A DNA stretch of 64,000 nucleotides from Clostridia bacterium (lineage in GTDB: Bacteria > Bacillota > Clostridia > Christensenellales > Borkfalkiaceae). Shown here piece by piece: positions 25,537 to 35,065 of the stretch; within the stretch, counting starts at the first letter, position 1; each line of letters opens with the position of its first letter. Under the pieces are notes generated by a model. That model worked only from the letters and a program-made list of their open reading frames with translations. It was not told the origin of the DNA and made no database searches. The stretch lies in contig JAFTQO010000002.1 in the NCBI GenBank assembly GCA_017462735.1, positions 1 through 64,000 on the forward strand. The letters run 5' to 3'. The translations under genes and the position numbers were made by a program.

Positions 25537-26157
25537 CTACGCTTCCCTCATATATAAATTGCTATCCCTTTCCGCCGCCAAAGTCGTTTCCTCTTCGTGC
25601 CCGGGATAGACGGGCATATTCCCCGACAACTCTTTCAATCGGCGCAAACTTGCCCGCATATCGCGGATACTGCCCGTAAAGAAATCGGTGCGACCTATCG
25701 AGCCGCAAAAGAGGGTATCGCCCGTAAACAGGGCTTTCTCCGCCCCGTCCTCAATCAAATAACATACGCTGCCCGACGTGTGACCAGGTGTGTGTAAAAG
25801 AGTCACTTTTAAGCCGCAAAGATTTATTTGTTGCCCGTCCGCAAGCGTCTCTTCTATCTCAAAAGGCACGTACGGCGCTCCGAAATAGTCGTACAAATCC
25901 ACCTCGCTACCGAACAGCGGTTTTTCTTTTTCTCCACACCACACTTTTGCGCCTTGCGACTGCAAAACAGGCGTCCCCATCGTATGGTCGAAGTGGCAAT
26001 GGGTCAACAAAACGTGTTTTGCCGTAAATCTCATCTCTTTCAACTTCCCTGCCACACGCTCTTGCGAAGGGTCGATAACGAGGGCGTCTTTGCCGTCGGC
26101 GGAAACCGCGTAACAGTTGGACGCAAAACCGATGGGCGAAATTCTTTTGATAATCAT
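25537..26157 (-). CDS. MBL-fold metallohydrolase (glyoxalase II-like)
   Basis: The 206-residue protein has the metallo-beta-lactamase metal motif LTHCHFDHTMG at about 52-62, then LLHTPGHTSGSVCYL, FTGDTLFCGSIGRTDF and PVYPGHEEETTL. This matches the YcbL/GloB-like hydrolases placed beside relA and hemZ in many Clostridia. The physiological substrate is unknown. It starts 9 nt after the relA stop codon. Confidence 0.9.
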   Translation of the reverse strand: MIIKRISPIGFASNCYAVSADGKDALVIDPSQERVAGKLKEMRFTAKHVLLTHCHFDHTMGTPVLQSQGAKVWCGEKEKPLFGSEVDLYDYFGAPYVPFEIEETLADGQQINLCGLKVTLLHTPGHTSGSVCYLIEDGAEKALFTGDTLFCGSIGRTDFFTGSIRDMRASLRRLKELSGNMPVYPGHEEETTLAAERDSNLYMREA

Positions 26158-26166
26158 CTTTTCTCC

Positions 26167-28320
26167 TTACGACAAAGAGGTCGCACGGCGCACGTCATAA
26201 ATACGTTTGTCCGACATCATCTTTTTAAACAGCGTATTAACCGCCGAAACGTCGGCAAGAGAAATAGTCGTCTCTACAATCGCGTCGCCGTTTTTATCGT
26301 TGCGCCCGTGTATGCCTGTGATGGACAATTTCATCTCCGCCGTCACGTTAGAAAGGACAGAAATTGCCGCGCATTGGTCGGTAGCACGGATGACGATATG
26401 GGCGTTGTAACGATGGGTATCCCCCGCCGCAATATCCCACTCGGCAACCATCAAACGGTCTTTGTCGACGTTTTGCATATTCGGGCAATCGGCGCGATGC
26501 ACCACCACCCCTCTACCGCGAGAGGTATAGCCCACAATCTCGTCCCCGCGCACGGGTGAGCAGCACCCTGCAAACGTGACGAGCAAACCGCTTTCCCCGC
26601 CGATTAATACCCCGCCGTGTCCGCCCGTAGGCGTTTTGCTTTCCGTCACGGTCACGGTAGGCGGCAACTTGCGTTTATAATAATCGACAAGTTTGAGTAA
26701 AATTTGATGACAGGAAATAGACCCGTAACCCACGGCGGCGTACATCTCTTCTTTGGTCGTAAAGGAGAATCTTTCCGCAATGCGACGGAAAGCGTCGTCA
26801 TCGAGCAAAGAGGAAAGTTCATAGCCCTTTTTACCCGCTTCTTCAGCAAGTTCTTCCTGCCCTTTACGGATATAGTCGTCCCTGAGTAAATTTTTGAAAA
26901 ATTGCTTAATTTTTGCCTTCGCCGAGGAAGATTTAATAAATTTCAACCAATCCCTGGAGGGTCCTTTTGCGTTAGGCGACGTGATAATCTCTACTACGTC
27001 TCCCACCTCGAGCGTCGTGTGCAAAGGCACGATTTTGGAGTTGACGCGCGCACCCGTACAGCGGTTGCCGACTTCCGTATGAATCGCGTAGGCAAAATCT
27101 ACGGGCGTCGCTTCGGGAGGCAAAGAAACCACCTTCCCGCGCGGGGTAAAGACAAGCAATTCGTGACTGTAAAGTTCCGTCTTTAACGCGTCGACGAACT
27201 CCTTCGAGTCCTTCAAATCCCCTTCCCACTCCATCACTTCTCTCAGCCAAGTGAGTTTGTTTTCAAAAGCGTCGTCGCCATTTTGCGAGGACTTGCCTTC
27301 TTTATATTTCCAATGCGCCGCGATACCGAATTCTGCAATCTTATGCATATGCTCGGTGCGGATTTGTATCTCGACAGGTTGCCCGAACGCCGTCATGACC
27401 GTTGTGTGCAAAGATTGATATTTGTTGGGTTTGGGGGTAGCGATATAGTCCTTAATCCGCCCGGGGATGGGCACCCAATGCTCGTGGATGTCCCCCAAAA
27501 CGGCGTAGCAATCACGCACGTCCGACACGATGACTCTCACCGCCGACAAGTCGTAAATTTGGTCGAGCGTCTTGCCTTTGTTGACCATCTTTTTATAGAT
27601 GGAATAAAAATGCTTGGGTCTGCCGAAAACCTCCCCTTGCACGCTGGAAATTTTCATCAGTTCTTTAATCTCTTCGACGATTTGCTCAACCAGTTCCCGT
27701 CTTTCGCTGAGTTTTAAATTGATATTTTCAACAAGCGATTCATACGCCTCGGGATTGAGATATTTTAAACACAAGTCTTCCAATTCGCACTTAATTTGCG
27801 AGATACCGAGACGTCCTGCCAAAGGCGCGTAGATATCCAACGTCTCCGACGCCATCTTTTTACGGCGCTCCTGCGATAAAAAATTAAGCGAGCGCATGTT
27901 GTGCAATCTATCGGCAAGTTTAATGATGATGACGCGGATATCCTTTGCCATCGCCACGAAAATTTTACGGAAATTTTCCGCTTCTGCGTCTTCTTTGGAG
28001 TTGAACACGATTTTGTCCAGTTTGGTAACGCCTGCCACCAATCGCAAAATTTCTTCCCCGAATTCCCTTCTCAAATCGTCTTCCGTCGCCGAAGTATCCT
28101 CCAAAACGTCGTGCAAAAACGCCGCCGCTATCGTTGCGGCGTCCAAGCCCAACTCCATAAGGATTTGCGCCACGGCGCAAGGGTGGATAAAGTAAGGCTC
28201 GCCCGAGGCGCGTTTTTGCCCCTCGTGCGCTTCTTTCGCGTAATTGTACGCCTTAATAAGCGTTGCGCGTCCTTCCTCTTCGCTGTATATTTCGTTAATT
28301 TTAGAAAGGGTTACGTCCAT
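26167..28320 (-). CDS. relA: (p)ppGpp synthetase/hydrolase RelA/SpoT
   Basis: This enzyme makes and hydrolyses the alarmone (p)ppGpp. From the ATG at 28320 it has 717 residues: HD hydrolase domain with H70-D71 and DVLEDT, synthetase domain with VRVIVSDVRDCYAVLGDIHEHW and YQSLHTTV, then TGS and zinc-finger/ACT regions. The HD and synthetase motifs both look intact, so it is bifunctional. I reject a start 59 codons further up because the added segment has low-complexity repeat-derived sequence and this ATG has AAGGAG. Usual neighbours apt and dtd are missing between recJ, relA and the MBL gene. Confidence 0.95.
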   Translation of the reverse strand: MDVTLSKINEIYSEEEGRATLIKAYNYAKEAHEGQKRASGEPYFIHPCAVAQILMELGLDAATIAAAFLHDVLEDTSATEDDLRREFGEEILRLVAGVTKLDKIVFNSKEDAEAENFRKIFVAMAKDIRVIIIKLADRLHNMRSLNFLSQERRKKMASETLDIYAPLAGRLGISQIKCELEDLCLKYLNPEAYESLVENINLKLSERRELVEQIVEEIKELMKISSVQGEVFGRPKHFYSIYKKMVNKGKTLDQIYDLSAVRVIVSDVRDCYAVLGDIHEHWVPIPGRIKDYIATPKPNKYQSLHTTVMTAFGQPVEIQIRTEHMHKIAEFGIAAHWKYKEGKSSQNGDDAFENKLTWLREVMEWEGDLKDSKEFVDALKTELYSHELLVFTPRGKVVSLPPEATPVDFAYAIHTEVGNRCTGARVNSKIVPLHTTLEVGDVVEIITSPNAKGPSRDWLKFIKSSSAKAKIKQFFKNLLRDDYIRKGQEELAEEAGKKGYELSSLLDDDAFRRIAERFSFTTKEEMYAAVGYGSISCHQILLKLVDYYKRKLPPTVTVTESKTPTGGHGGVLIGGESGLLVTFAGCCSPVRGDEIVGYTSRGRGVVVHRADCPNMQNVDKDRLMVAEWDIAAGDTHRYNAHIVIRATDQCAAISVLSNVTAEMKLSITGIHGRNDKNGDAIVETTISLADVSAVNTLFKKMMSDKRIYDVRRATSLS

Positions 28321-28522
28321 AAACCGTGCTCCTTCTTTTGCGTTAGGCGATGGCACAATAAATGGTTGATTAGTACAACGCTCTACCGTAAAAAAAAGCA
28401 AAGCAAGAGAAGTAAAACGGCAAGGGCACGTACCCTCTGCGGTACGAAACCGAGCCTTTTGCGTACTATTGCAAAGTCTTTTATAGGTAGAAATCAACCA
28501 AGTATTTTGACAGAGCCTTGCG
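28321..28522. other. relA leader with repeat-like sequence
   Basis: This gap between recJ and relA holds a 42-bp repeat at 28478-28519 and a hairpin around GTACC-CTCTGC-GGTAC (28440-28455). At about 28360 a sequence resembling the repeat's GGTTGATT core appears in the opposite orientation, so the whole gap may be a decayed MITE. I found no clear promoter, although one may be hidden in it. Confidence 0.4.
28478..28519. repeat. 42-bp dispersed repeat, copy 1
   Basis: On the minus strand it begins AAGGCTCTGTCAAAATA and contains GGTTGATTTCTACCTATAAA. It closely resembles 30870-30912. A start like GGCTCTGTCAA is reminiscent of the terminal inverted repeats of some insertion sequences (ISL3 type), but there is no transposase here. 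Confidence 0.65.
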
Positions 28523-30847
28523 TTAATCCTTTTGTAAATCCGCTACTTTCGTATATAATGCCGAATCGGCAAGATCTGTTTTTACCCCGCGATAAACGGT
28601 CAACCGTCCGTCGCCGAACGCCACCAAGCCCAACTCTTCAAACACGTGCAAAGCAAAGATAAATTGACTTTCATCAAAGCCCAAGCCACCGCACGCCTCC
28701 GCGACCTCTTCCGCCGTATTGCCGTTAAGCAACGATAAGTCGCGTTTGAGCGCCGCATAGATTTGCAACAGCGTTTCCCTGTCGCAGTCCAAACGCTTAA
28801 ATAAGTCGTACCCGCAAATTTGGGTGTTGACGTAGACCTGTTTCCCGTCTAAGAAGGGGAAATTGTAGTCCAGCGGTTTGTCCAAGAAAATAAAATGACA
28901 AAATCCCGACAAATCCACGTCAGGGGCAGGCGCGACAATCAACGCGTTAGATAAGTTTCTAGAAGAGGGATAAAACAAATCTATCCCCATTTCTTTCAGC
29001 GAAGAATACCTCTTCACCGTCTCCCTATCCGAAGCAATCAGCACCGTCCCGTACGCGCATTCGCCTATTTTTTCTTGAATGAGTGCCTCCGTCTCCGCCG
29101 TATTCAAAGGCACCGTCTCTACCGCCGCTTTGGGCGCGTAAAATCTCGCCAATGCGTTCCCGAAACACTCTTTTTTGACAAACTTGCCCGTCCTACCGTC
29201 GTATACGACGTCCTTGACGTATCCTTTGACGCTTTCTTTGCCGCGGAATTTGGACACGCCTACCTCGAATACGATTTTCTTCTGTACGTCACTTTGTAAA
29301 ATTTTCAACTGCTTTGCACCTGAGAAATACATCAAATCGAGATAATCGCAACGAACGGACAAATGGGGAGAAAACGGTTTAATCGCCCGCGCTTGGCAAC
29401 CGCCGACAGACAGCGAAAACAGGGGTTTTCTATGCCCTACTCCGTACGGCTCTAACGCCGTTAATTCTTTGGCGAATTTCTCGGAGAAGGGTGCGTCTAT
29501 CTCCTCGCAAACGTATATTTTTTGCAAGAAATCTTCCTGCGTGTACGACTTAGCAATCTCTTCGCCCAGCGCCTTTTCCAATTGGTCGAAGTTCTCCGTT
29601 TTTACGTTGATCCCCGCCGCTTGCGCGTGACCGCCGAATTCCTCAATATACTCGCCACAGTTCTTGAGCGCCGCAAAAATATTAACGCTTTCAATACTTC
29701 TAGCGCTCCCTTTCAGCATATCGCCGTGTTGGACGAATAAGAGGGTGGGACGCCCAAATTCCTCCGCCATACGCGCCGCGACAATGCCGATAAACCCTGC
29801 GTTCCAACTTTCGTCCCACAACATAATGACGTTGCCGTAAGCGCCCTTTTCTTTGAGTTTTTGTTTCGCGGAAAGGTACAGTTCGTCACAGCATTTTTGC
29901 CGTTCGGTATTGTACAAACAAAGTTTAGTCGCAAGATCGTATACTTCCGTTTCCCTGTCCGTGATAAACAGTTGAAAAGCCGCCTGCGCGTCCCCCATAC
30001 GTCCTGCTGCGTTGATACGGGGGGCTAAATTGAAAGCAAGCGTCTGCGCCGTAATTCCGTCGTAGTTTTTGCCGAGCAACGCCGCAAAACAAGGACGAGG
30101 GTTGTGGTTAAAGGCTTTTAAGCCTTCCGTCACGATATCTCTGTTCTCTCCCAAAAGAGGCACGCTGTCCGCGACGGTGGCAAGCGTAGCAAAATCCAAA
30201 TATTCGTACGCCTTTTCTCCAATCAGGGCGCAAGCCAATTTAAAAGCCACCCCTGCCCCGCACAAATTATCGTAAGGGTAGTCGTCTTTGAGTTTGGGAT
30301 TGATGACGATACAATCGGGTAATTCTTCCGGTAACTCGTGGTGGTCGGTCACAATGACGTCACAACCGAGTTCATAGATGTACTGCGCCTCTTTCGCACA
30401 GGAAATACCGCAGTCGACGGTGATAAACAGTTCTGGATTGCAATCGTCGAAAATCTTGTCGACGACCTCCGCAGACAATCCGTATCCATCGGCACGTTCC
30501 GGCACGTAGACGTGAGCGTCGATACCGAAGTCACGCAAAGCGTGATACATAATCGCCGAAGCGCAAATCCCGTCTGCGTCGTAGTCGCCAAAAACCGCCA
30601 CCGTCTTTTGCATATCTCTGGCTTCCGTCAAGGCAAGTACCGCTTCTTTCATCCCCTTCATAAGATACGGGGAAAGAAAATTCTTCCTCGACGGGTGCAT
30701 AAACGCTTTGATTTTTTGCTGAGTATCCAGCCCGCGCGCATACAAAATACGCGTAATATTTTCCGTCAGTCCCGTCTGCGCGGCAAGCGACGAAACGGTA
30801 TTCAGTTGTGCTTGCGAAAACGCATATTCTGGGACGATTTTTTTCAT
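28523..30847 (-). CDS. recJ: Single-stranded-DNA exonuclease RecJ
   Basis: RecJ is a 5'-3' exonuclease of the DHH superfamily, used in recombination and repair. The 774-residue protein has motif I AVFGDYDADGICASAIMYHAL near 85, the DHH motif VIVTDHHELPEELP, the glycine-rich DHHA1 region EFGGHAQAAGINVK, an OB-type domain and a long C-terminal extension of about 200 residues that is typical of clostridial RecJ. It lies between secF and relA, as in many Clostridia. The ATG at 30847 has AAAGG upstream. Confidence 0.93.
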   Translation of the reverse strand: MKKIVPEYAFSQAQLNTVSSLAAQTGLTENITRILYARGLDTQQKIKAFMHPSRKNFLSPYLMKGMKEAVLALTEARDMQKTVAVFGDYDADGICASAIMYHALRDFGIDAHVYVPERADGYGLSAEVVDKIFDDCNPELFITVDCGISCAKEAQYIYELGCDVIVTDHHELPEELPDCIVINPKLKDDYPYDNLCGAGVAFKLACALIGEKAYEYLDFATLATVADSVPLLGENRDIVTEGLKAFNHNPRPCFAALLGKNYDGITAQTLAFNLAPRINAAGRMGDAQAAFQLFITDRETEVYDLATKLCLYNTERQKCCDELYLSAKQKLKEKGAYGNVIMLWDESWNAGFIGIVAARMAEEFGRPTLLFVQHGDMLKGSARSIESVNIFAALKNCGEYIEEFGGHAQAAGINVKTENFDQLEKALGEEIAKSYTQEDFLQKIYVCEEIDAPFSEKFAKELTALEPYGVGHRKPLFSLSVGGCQARAIKPFSPHLSVRCDYLDLMYFSGAKQLKILQSDVQKKIVFEVGVSKFRGKESVKGYVKDVVYDGRTGKFVKKECFGNALARFYAPKAAVETVPLNTAETEALIQEKIGECAYGTVLIASDRETVKRYSSLKEMGIDLFYPSSRNLSNALIVAPAPDVDLSGFCHFIFLDKPLDYNFPFLDGKQVYVNTQICGYDLFKRLDCDRETLLQIYAALKRDLSLLNGNTAEEVAEACGGLGFDESQFIFALHVFEELGLVAFGDGRLTVYRGVKTDLADSALYTKVADLQKD

Positions 30848-30869
30848 AAGTTTCCTTTTGGGCTTTTTT

Positions 30870-30912
30870 CTTTTTTATAGGTAGAACCAACCAAAGGTTT
30901 TGATAGAGCCTT
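30870..30912. repeat. 42-bp dispersed repeat, copy 2
   Basis: On the minus strand it reads AAGGCTCTATCAAAACC and GGTTGGTTCTACCTATAAAA, about 80 percent identical by eye to 28478-28519. Both copies lie just upstream of a gene (recJ here; relA's region for the other). Confidence 0.65.
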
Positions 30913-30920
30913 TTATAAAA

Positions 30921-30961
30921 TATCGGGCAGGTGGGTACGAAACCCCCTCCCGCCCTGATAC
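30921..30961 (-). terminator. Terminator of secD-secF
   Basis: A long imperfect GC-rich stem, from ATCAGGGCGGGAGGGG to CCACCTGCCCGAT on the minus strand, is followed by ATTTTATAAA. It is about 22 nt downstream of the secF stop codon. The weak T run leaves some doubt. Confidence 0.6.
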
Positions 30962-30983
30962 GATACGTTGTGAAGTTTTACGG

Positions 30984-31979
30984 TTATTCCGCGTCTACCT
31001 CTTTACTTTCAGCCGCCACGACTTCCGTCACTTTTTTCTCTTTTTTCTTGGTTTTAAATAAAGGCTTACCGCTGCTTTTAATCACGCTGTCCAAAAGAGC
31101 AAACAGCGCAGGGGCAAAAATCCACGCGGACGCCACCGACGCCACGATACCGATAAACGCAGTCACAGCAAACCAGCGTGCAACCGCCACGATAGCCCCC
31201 AAAACGCCAACCGCAAGGGTAAGCGCCACCGCCAAGGTCAAGATTTGCTTGGTAGGTACTGCCGCCACCGTCTTTTCTTGCGCCGTCATATCCTTTTGTT
31301 TGTCCTTATCTTTGGCGTTGTCGCGCAAACGGTTAAAGGTCATTATCGACATAACCGCCGTCACCAAAACGGCAAACGCCACGGCATAAGCAAAGGACGC
31401 CGCCACGGGGATACGGATAATCGCAACCAGGGCAACCGTCATACCTGCCGCCGCTAAAATGCTTGCGGCAAGGGTGATACCCATACTCAATTTATAACGC
31501 AACGCCACGTAGACAAACGCCGCTACGGCAAACACGCCTACGGCAATCGCCGCGCGAAGAATATAGTCTTCAGATAAACCTTGTTGGAATTCTTCCGTGT
31601 GCACACTTACCTTGACAAGAGTGGAGGAGGTTGCCGTCGCAATATCCTCTTTCAGCGTCTCTACCGCCTCAGTCAAGTCTGCGTCCACGTCAAAATAATA
31701 GATGATTTCCGCATTACTCTTTACGGAAACAGTCTTTTTAAGAGGAGTTACGTCGCTCTTATCGAAAGAGTTTTCGCAAGTCTCTTCCAAGTCTTCTACT
31801 TTTTCCACGTAAATATCGCTATAATCAACGGTCACCGTCTTTACCGATTGCAAATCGACGTGGGTATTAAACCCAAACACCGCCGCAATCACAATCCCTA
31901 CAACCATGATTACCGCTACGATAGCCGTCCAAAGTTTCCACTTGCCTACGGTTTTTTCGACAGGATTATTCTTCATCAT
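30984..31979 (-). CDS. secF: Protein translocase subunit SecF
   Basis: SecF pairs with SecD to use the proton motive force in protein export. The predicted protein has about 331 residues with one N-terminal helix, an extracytoplasmic domain with DVDADLTEAVETLKED, and five helices ending near residue 310; AYAVAFAVLVTAVMSIMTFNRLRDN is the conserved segment. Four ATG-encoded Met are clustered at the start; GGGAGG sits 9 nt before the ATG at 31979, so I use that one and not the ATG at 31988, which directly abuts the site. It overlaps the end of secD by 14 nt. The sequence is diverged from classical SecF. Confidence 0.85.
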   Translation of the reverse strand: MMKNNPVEKTVGKWKLWTAIVAVIMVVGIVIAAVFGFNTHVDLQSVKTVTVDYSDIYVEKVEDLEETCENSFDKSDVTPLKKTVSVKSNAEIIYYFDVDADLTEAVETLKEDIATATSSTLVKVSVHTEEFQQGLSEDYILRAAIAVGVFAVAAFVYVALRYKLSMGITLAASILAAAGMTVALVAIIRIPVAASFAYAVAFAVLVTAVMSIMTFNRLRDNAKDKDKQKDMTAQEKTVAAVPTKQILTLAVALTLAVGVLGAIVAVARWFAVTAFIGIVASVASAWIFAPALFALLDSVIKSSGKPLFKTKKKEKKVTEVVAAESKEVDAE

Positions 31980-33498
31980 CGTCGTCATCCTCCCTCACAA
32001 AGCGGAAATATTTATACTTGTCCTTGCACGCAGACAAGAAGACGTAGTTGATACCTCTGCCCCACAGCAAGTTGTTGAACGCCGCCGTCACGAGACAAAT
32101 CAGCATTTGGAGCGCCATCACGTGCAGGCCACCGCCGCCAATCAACATCAACAGAGCGCCGATGAGCAGCACCGCATAGGTGTCGATGATATGCCAAAGG
32201 GTTTTTCCGTATCCTTTCTTCACGGCAGACTGTACCGTCTTACCGGACAAAAATTCCTTTTTAATCGCCGTGTACACGTACGCGTTGACAAGGTTCGTGA
32301 GCACCAGCCCGAACAGGAAGGTCAGCAAAGAGCCGAGGGTAATTTCGAAGAAACTGCCCGAAATGAATACGAAGCAAAGCCCTGCAATAATCAAATAGGA
32401 AAGGGTCGTGTACGCACTGGTCACGCCGTATTTACCAAAGAAGATAATAGGCAAAATCAAACAAGCGAGCAAGACGATACCGATAGCAATAAAGACAAAG
32501 GTCATATTGTCGCTCTCTTCCATTTGATAGACGGTAGCCACGGAGAACTCAAAATCAAACCCACCCGTTTCCAAAGCGGAATTGAGCAAAATCGCATACG
32601 TCTCTACGTGCGCCTTCCCGCTATCGGCAAGCAAGGGATATTTGATACGCATATCCGACATAAAGTTGTCTTTCCCTACCGAGAGCAACGCGTTAGTGTT
32701 GTCGCCGACGTGGAAATTAAGGAAGGTACCACTGCTTGTACCACTCGTGCTAAGGCTGTCTTTAATGTCGCCCAACACAGTCTCCCCTTCGTCCGTCAAC
32801 GTCACGACCAAGAACGCCGTATCGTATTCCGTCTCTACGGAGAAACCGGAAATATAGTCGGTCATAGGCGCTTCGTCGTCAATGCCGTCAATCTCTTCCG
32901 TGCCTTTTTTCAAAGACAAGCCGCCAAGTTGGTGGAACATATCCATCGAAGAGAGGATATTGGAATAGGAAAATTGCATTTCCACCCCTGCGGATGCAGG
33001 AGTCTCGATACGAAGAACGTAATCGTCTACGACCGCCACGCGGTATTGCGAAAAGCCTTTCTTGGCAAAGCGGCTCGAAATCTCTTCCGTAACCGCGGCG
33101 AATTCCGCTTTGAAAGATTCGGACACGTTAGCGATACCTTCTACTTCCGTCGCGGTATTCTCTTCGTCCTCGAAAATGCCGAATTGTCTATCCTTTTCCA
33201 ACCACAAGCCCTTGTGGCGTTCAAAACGGTTTTTGTATTCCGTTTGTTCTGCCGACCCTTCGGTAAAGCCTTCCAAGTCGTTTTCGTACTCAGCCGAAGA
33301 GATAATCCCTTCAGGATAGTAGTAGGTATAGTACCCACCTTGAAGTTCTGTGCCTGCATCCAACGAAGCGACGGCGGGCTGCCATCCCTTAATCGGGTCC
33401 CAAGGGAACGTAAATGCAGGGAAAACGGTCAGGGCGCAAAGCGCAACGATGACGATGGTCAAAAGCACCATCAATACCACCGATTTTTTCCTTCCCAT
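31966..33498 (-). CDS. secD: Protein translocase subunit SecD
   Basis: SecD is the large subunit of the accessory SecDF export motor. The 510-residue protein has one N-terminal helix (about 7-29), a periplasmic-side domain of about 320 residues with VAVVDDYVLRIETPASAG and SGFSVETEYDTAFLVVTLTDEG, and five C-terminal helices beginning MTFVFIAIGIVLLACLILP. Its tail is very acidic (DDDDDEE) because the DNA repeats GAC/GAT, overlapping the secF start. A good promoter and AGGAGG site precede the ATG at 33498. The family core is diverged, but the layout and the secF partner make it secure. Confidence 0.88.
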   Translation of the reverse strand: MGRKKSVVLMVLLTIVIVALCALTVFPAFTFPWDPIKGWQPAVASLDAGTELQGGYYTYYYPEGIISSAEYENDLEGFTEGSAEQTEYKNRFERHKGLWLEKDRQFGIFEDEENTATEVEGIANVSESFKAEFAAVTEEISSRFAKKGFSQYRVAVVDDYVLRIETPASAGVEMQFSYSNILSSMDMFHQLGGLSLKKGTEEIDGIDDEAPMTDYISGFSVETEYDTAFLVVTLTDEGETVLGDIKDSLSTSGTSSGTFLNFHVGDNTNALLSVGKDNFMSDMRIKYPLLADSGKAHVETYAILLNSALETGGFDFEFSVATVYQMEESDNMTFVFIAIGIVLLACLILPIIFFGKYGVTSAYTTLSYLIIAGLCFVFISGSFFEITLGSLLTFLFGLVLTNLVNAYVYTAIKKEFLSGKTVQSAVKKGYGKTLWHIIDTYAVLLIGALLMLIGGGGLHVMALQMLICLVTAAFNNLLWGRGINYVFLSACKDKYKYFRFVREDDDDDEE

Positions 33499-33550
33499 AG
33501 TTGCCTCCTAATTTTTGCCAAACTACGTTTGGCTACAATAATACTTTTTA

Positions 33551-33580
33551 ATTATACCCTATTTTTCTTTACGCCGTCAA
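33551..33580 (-). promoter_or_regulatory. secD promoter with leader hairpin
   Basis: TTGACG (33580-33575), 18-nt spacer, TATAAT (33556-33551). The short leader carries GCCAAA-CGTAG-TTTGGC just upstream of the ribosome binding site. Confidence 0.75.
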
Positions 33581-33610
33581 GTCATTAAAGGCGTTTTTTC
33601 TTTTTTTTGT

Positions 33611-33642
33611 AAAAAAAGACCCCGTCTTTTTTAGACGAAGTC
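33611..33642 (-). terminator. Terminator of scfB
   Basis: GACTTCGTCT pairs with AGACGGGGTC (two G-U pairs) and seven T follow, right after the scfB stop codon. Confidence 0.8.
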
Positions 33643-33650
33643 CTTTGATT

Positions 33651-34976
33651 TTAGTCTTCTTTCAACGCTTTTTTAACAGCCAGCGCGTGCATACCGCACT
33701 CGATGCGCTTTTTCATCATCTCACAGGTCATCTCGTACGGGGTGTCGATATCCCCGCAATAATGATAGTTGTTGGCGTTACACCCGCCCGAACAAATGAA
33801 TTTTGCAAAGCAATTTTCGCATTTTTTACGGGTAAATAAACAGGAATTTTTAAACTTTTCCCGTATCTCGGGCTTCACAATCCCCTGCCAAACGTCCCCC
33901 ATGTAAAATTCTTTATCCGCGGCAAACTGGTGACAAGGATATAAGTCGCCGTTGGGCAACACGGAAAAATACTCGTTACCCGCCCCGCAAGCGGATACCC
34001 GCTTAGAAAGACAGGGACCGCCCTCTAAGTCGACGTTGAAATGGAAGAAGTTAAAGCCCTTCCCCTCGGCATATCTTTTTAAATACTCGTCGCAAAGGTT
34101 TTCGTATTCTTCTTTGATACGGGGAAGATGTTCTTCGCGGATTTGTAAATCCTCGATTTCCGTGACGACGGGCTCCATCGAGATACTGTCAAAGCCTTGG
34201 TCGGCAATAAACAAGACGTCCTTGCCAAAATCCAGATTCTTCGCCGTAAACGTGCCGCGCACGTAGTAACTTTTATCCCCGCGCAGTTGCACGAATTTTT
34301 TAATTTTATCGATAATCAACGCGTACGTGCCCTTGCCATTGATAGATTTGCGGATGGCGTCGTGCACCTCGGGACGTCCGTCTAAAGACAGGACGACGTT
34401 TTCCATCTCCGCGTTGAAAAATTCGATAATTTCCTCGTTTAATAGAAGAGCGTTGGTCGTGGTCGTAAACAGGAATTTTTTACCCGTTTCTTCCCCTCTC
34501 TTTTTCGCATACGCCACCGTCTCTTTGATGACGGAAAAGTTCATCAGCGGTTCGCCGCCGAAAAAGTCCATTTCCAGCACCTTTCTGTTCCCGCTGTTTT
34601 CGATGAGAAAATCCACCGCCGCTTTCGCCGTCTCCAAAGACATGCTTTCCCGTTTTGCGTGATACGCCCCTTCGTCGGCAAAGCAGTATCTGCAACGGAA
34701 ATTACAGTCGTGGCAGATATGGATACAAAGGGCTTTGACCAGCCCCGATTTGACGGGATACGCCTTGACCTCGTCCGCATATAAAAGCCCTTGGGCTTTT
34801 AAGCCGTCGACGTCCGCAAGAATTTCTTTCAACTCTTCGTCGCTGACGGAGGTGTACTCCACCCCTTCTTCTTGCGCCTTTAAATACGCCGCCGTCTTTT
34901 CGTCGCACTCGTGCAAACTACCGCTGCCCACGTCGTAGATATACTGCTTATCGTGGTAACTAAATACGTGAATCAT
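33651..34976 (-). CDS. scfB: Radical SAM SCIFF maturase (thioether-forming)
   Basis: ScfB installs Cys-to-Thr thioether links in the SCIFF peptide. The 441-residue protein has an N-terminal recognition domain (1-80), the radical SAM cysteines C91, C95 and C98 in CNFRCRYC, then a SPASM/twitch-type C-terminal region with at least seven cysteines, including KKCENCFAKFICSGGCNANNYHYC. It follows scfA after an internal terminator. GGAG is 9 nt before the ATG at 34976. The product of the pathway is a ranthipeptide; its biological role is not settled, although a quorum or growth role has been proposed in Clostridium. Confidence 0.95.
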   Translation of the reverse strand: MIHVFSYHDKQYIYDVGSGSLHECDEKTAAYLKAQEEGVEYTSVSDEELKEILADVDGLKAQGLLYADEVKAYPVKSGLVKALCIHICHDCNFRCRYCFADEGAYHAKRESMSLETAKAAVDFLIENSGNRKVLEMDFFGGEPLMNFSVIKETVAYAKKRGEETGKKFLFTTTTNALLLNEEIIEFFNAEMENVVLSLDGRPEVHDAIRKSINGKGTYALIIDKIKKFVQLRGDKSYYVRGTFTAKNLDFGKDVLFIADQGFDSISMEPVVTEIEDLQIREEHLPRIKEEYENLCDEYLKRYAEGKGFNFFHFNVDLEGGPCLSKRVSACGAGNEYFSVLPNGDLYPCHQFAADKEFYMGDVWQGIVKPEIREKFKNSCLFTRKKCENCFAKFICSGGCNANNYHYCGDIDTPYEMTCEMMKKRIECGMHALAVKKALKED

Positions 34977-35012
34977 ACGTTAAACTCCAAAATAAAAACC
35001 TGTAAAAACAGC

Positions 35013-35043
35013 AAAAAAGGACGCGTAAAAATACGCGCCTTTT
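35013..35043 (-). terminator. Internal terminator between scfA and scfB
   Basis: AAGGCGCGTA / TACGCGTCCTT with a TTTT loop and T tail on the minus strand, 22 nt after the scfA stop codon. Partial readthrough would give far more precursor peptide than maturase. Confidence 0.75.
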
Positions 35044-35065
35044 ACCAACTTTGGGAAAAAAGCAA

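Noticed and set aside
28321..28497. Longer RelA start 59 codons upstream
   Set aside because: The added residues come from repeat-like sequence and the internal ATG at 28320 has a good ribosome site and the family start.
31906..33588. Long 560-codon plus-strand frame antisense to secD
   Set aside because: Composition is typical of an antisense shadow, and secD on the other strand has promoter, ribosome site and partner.
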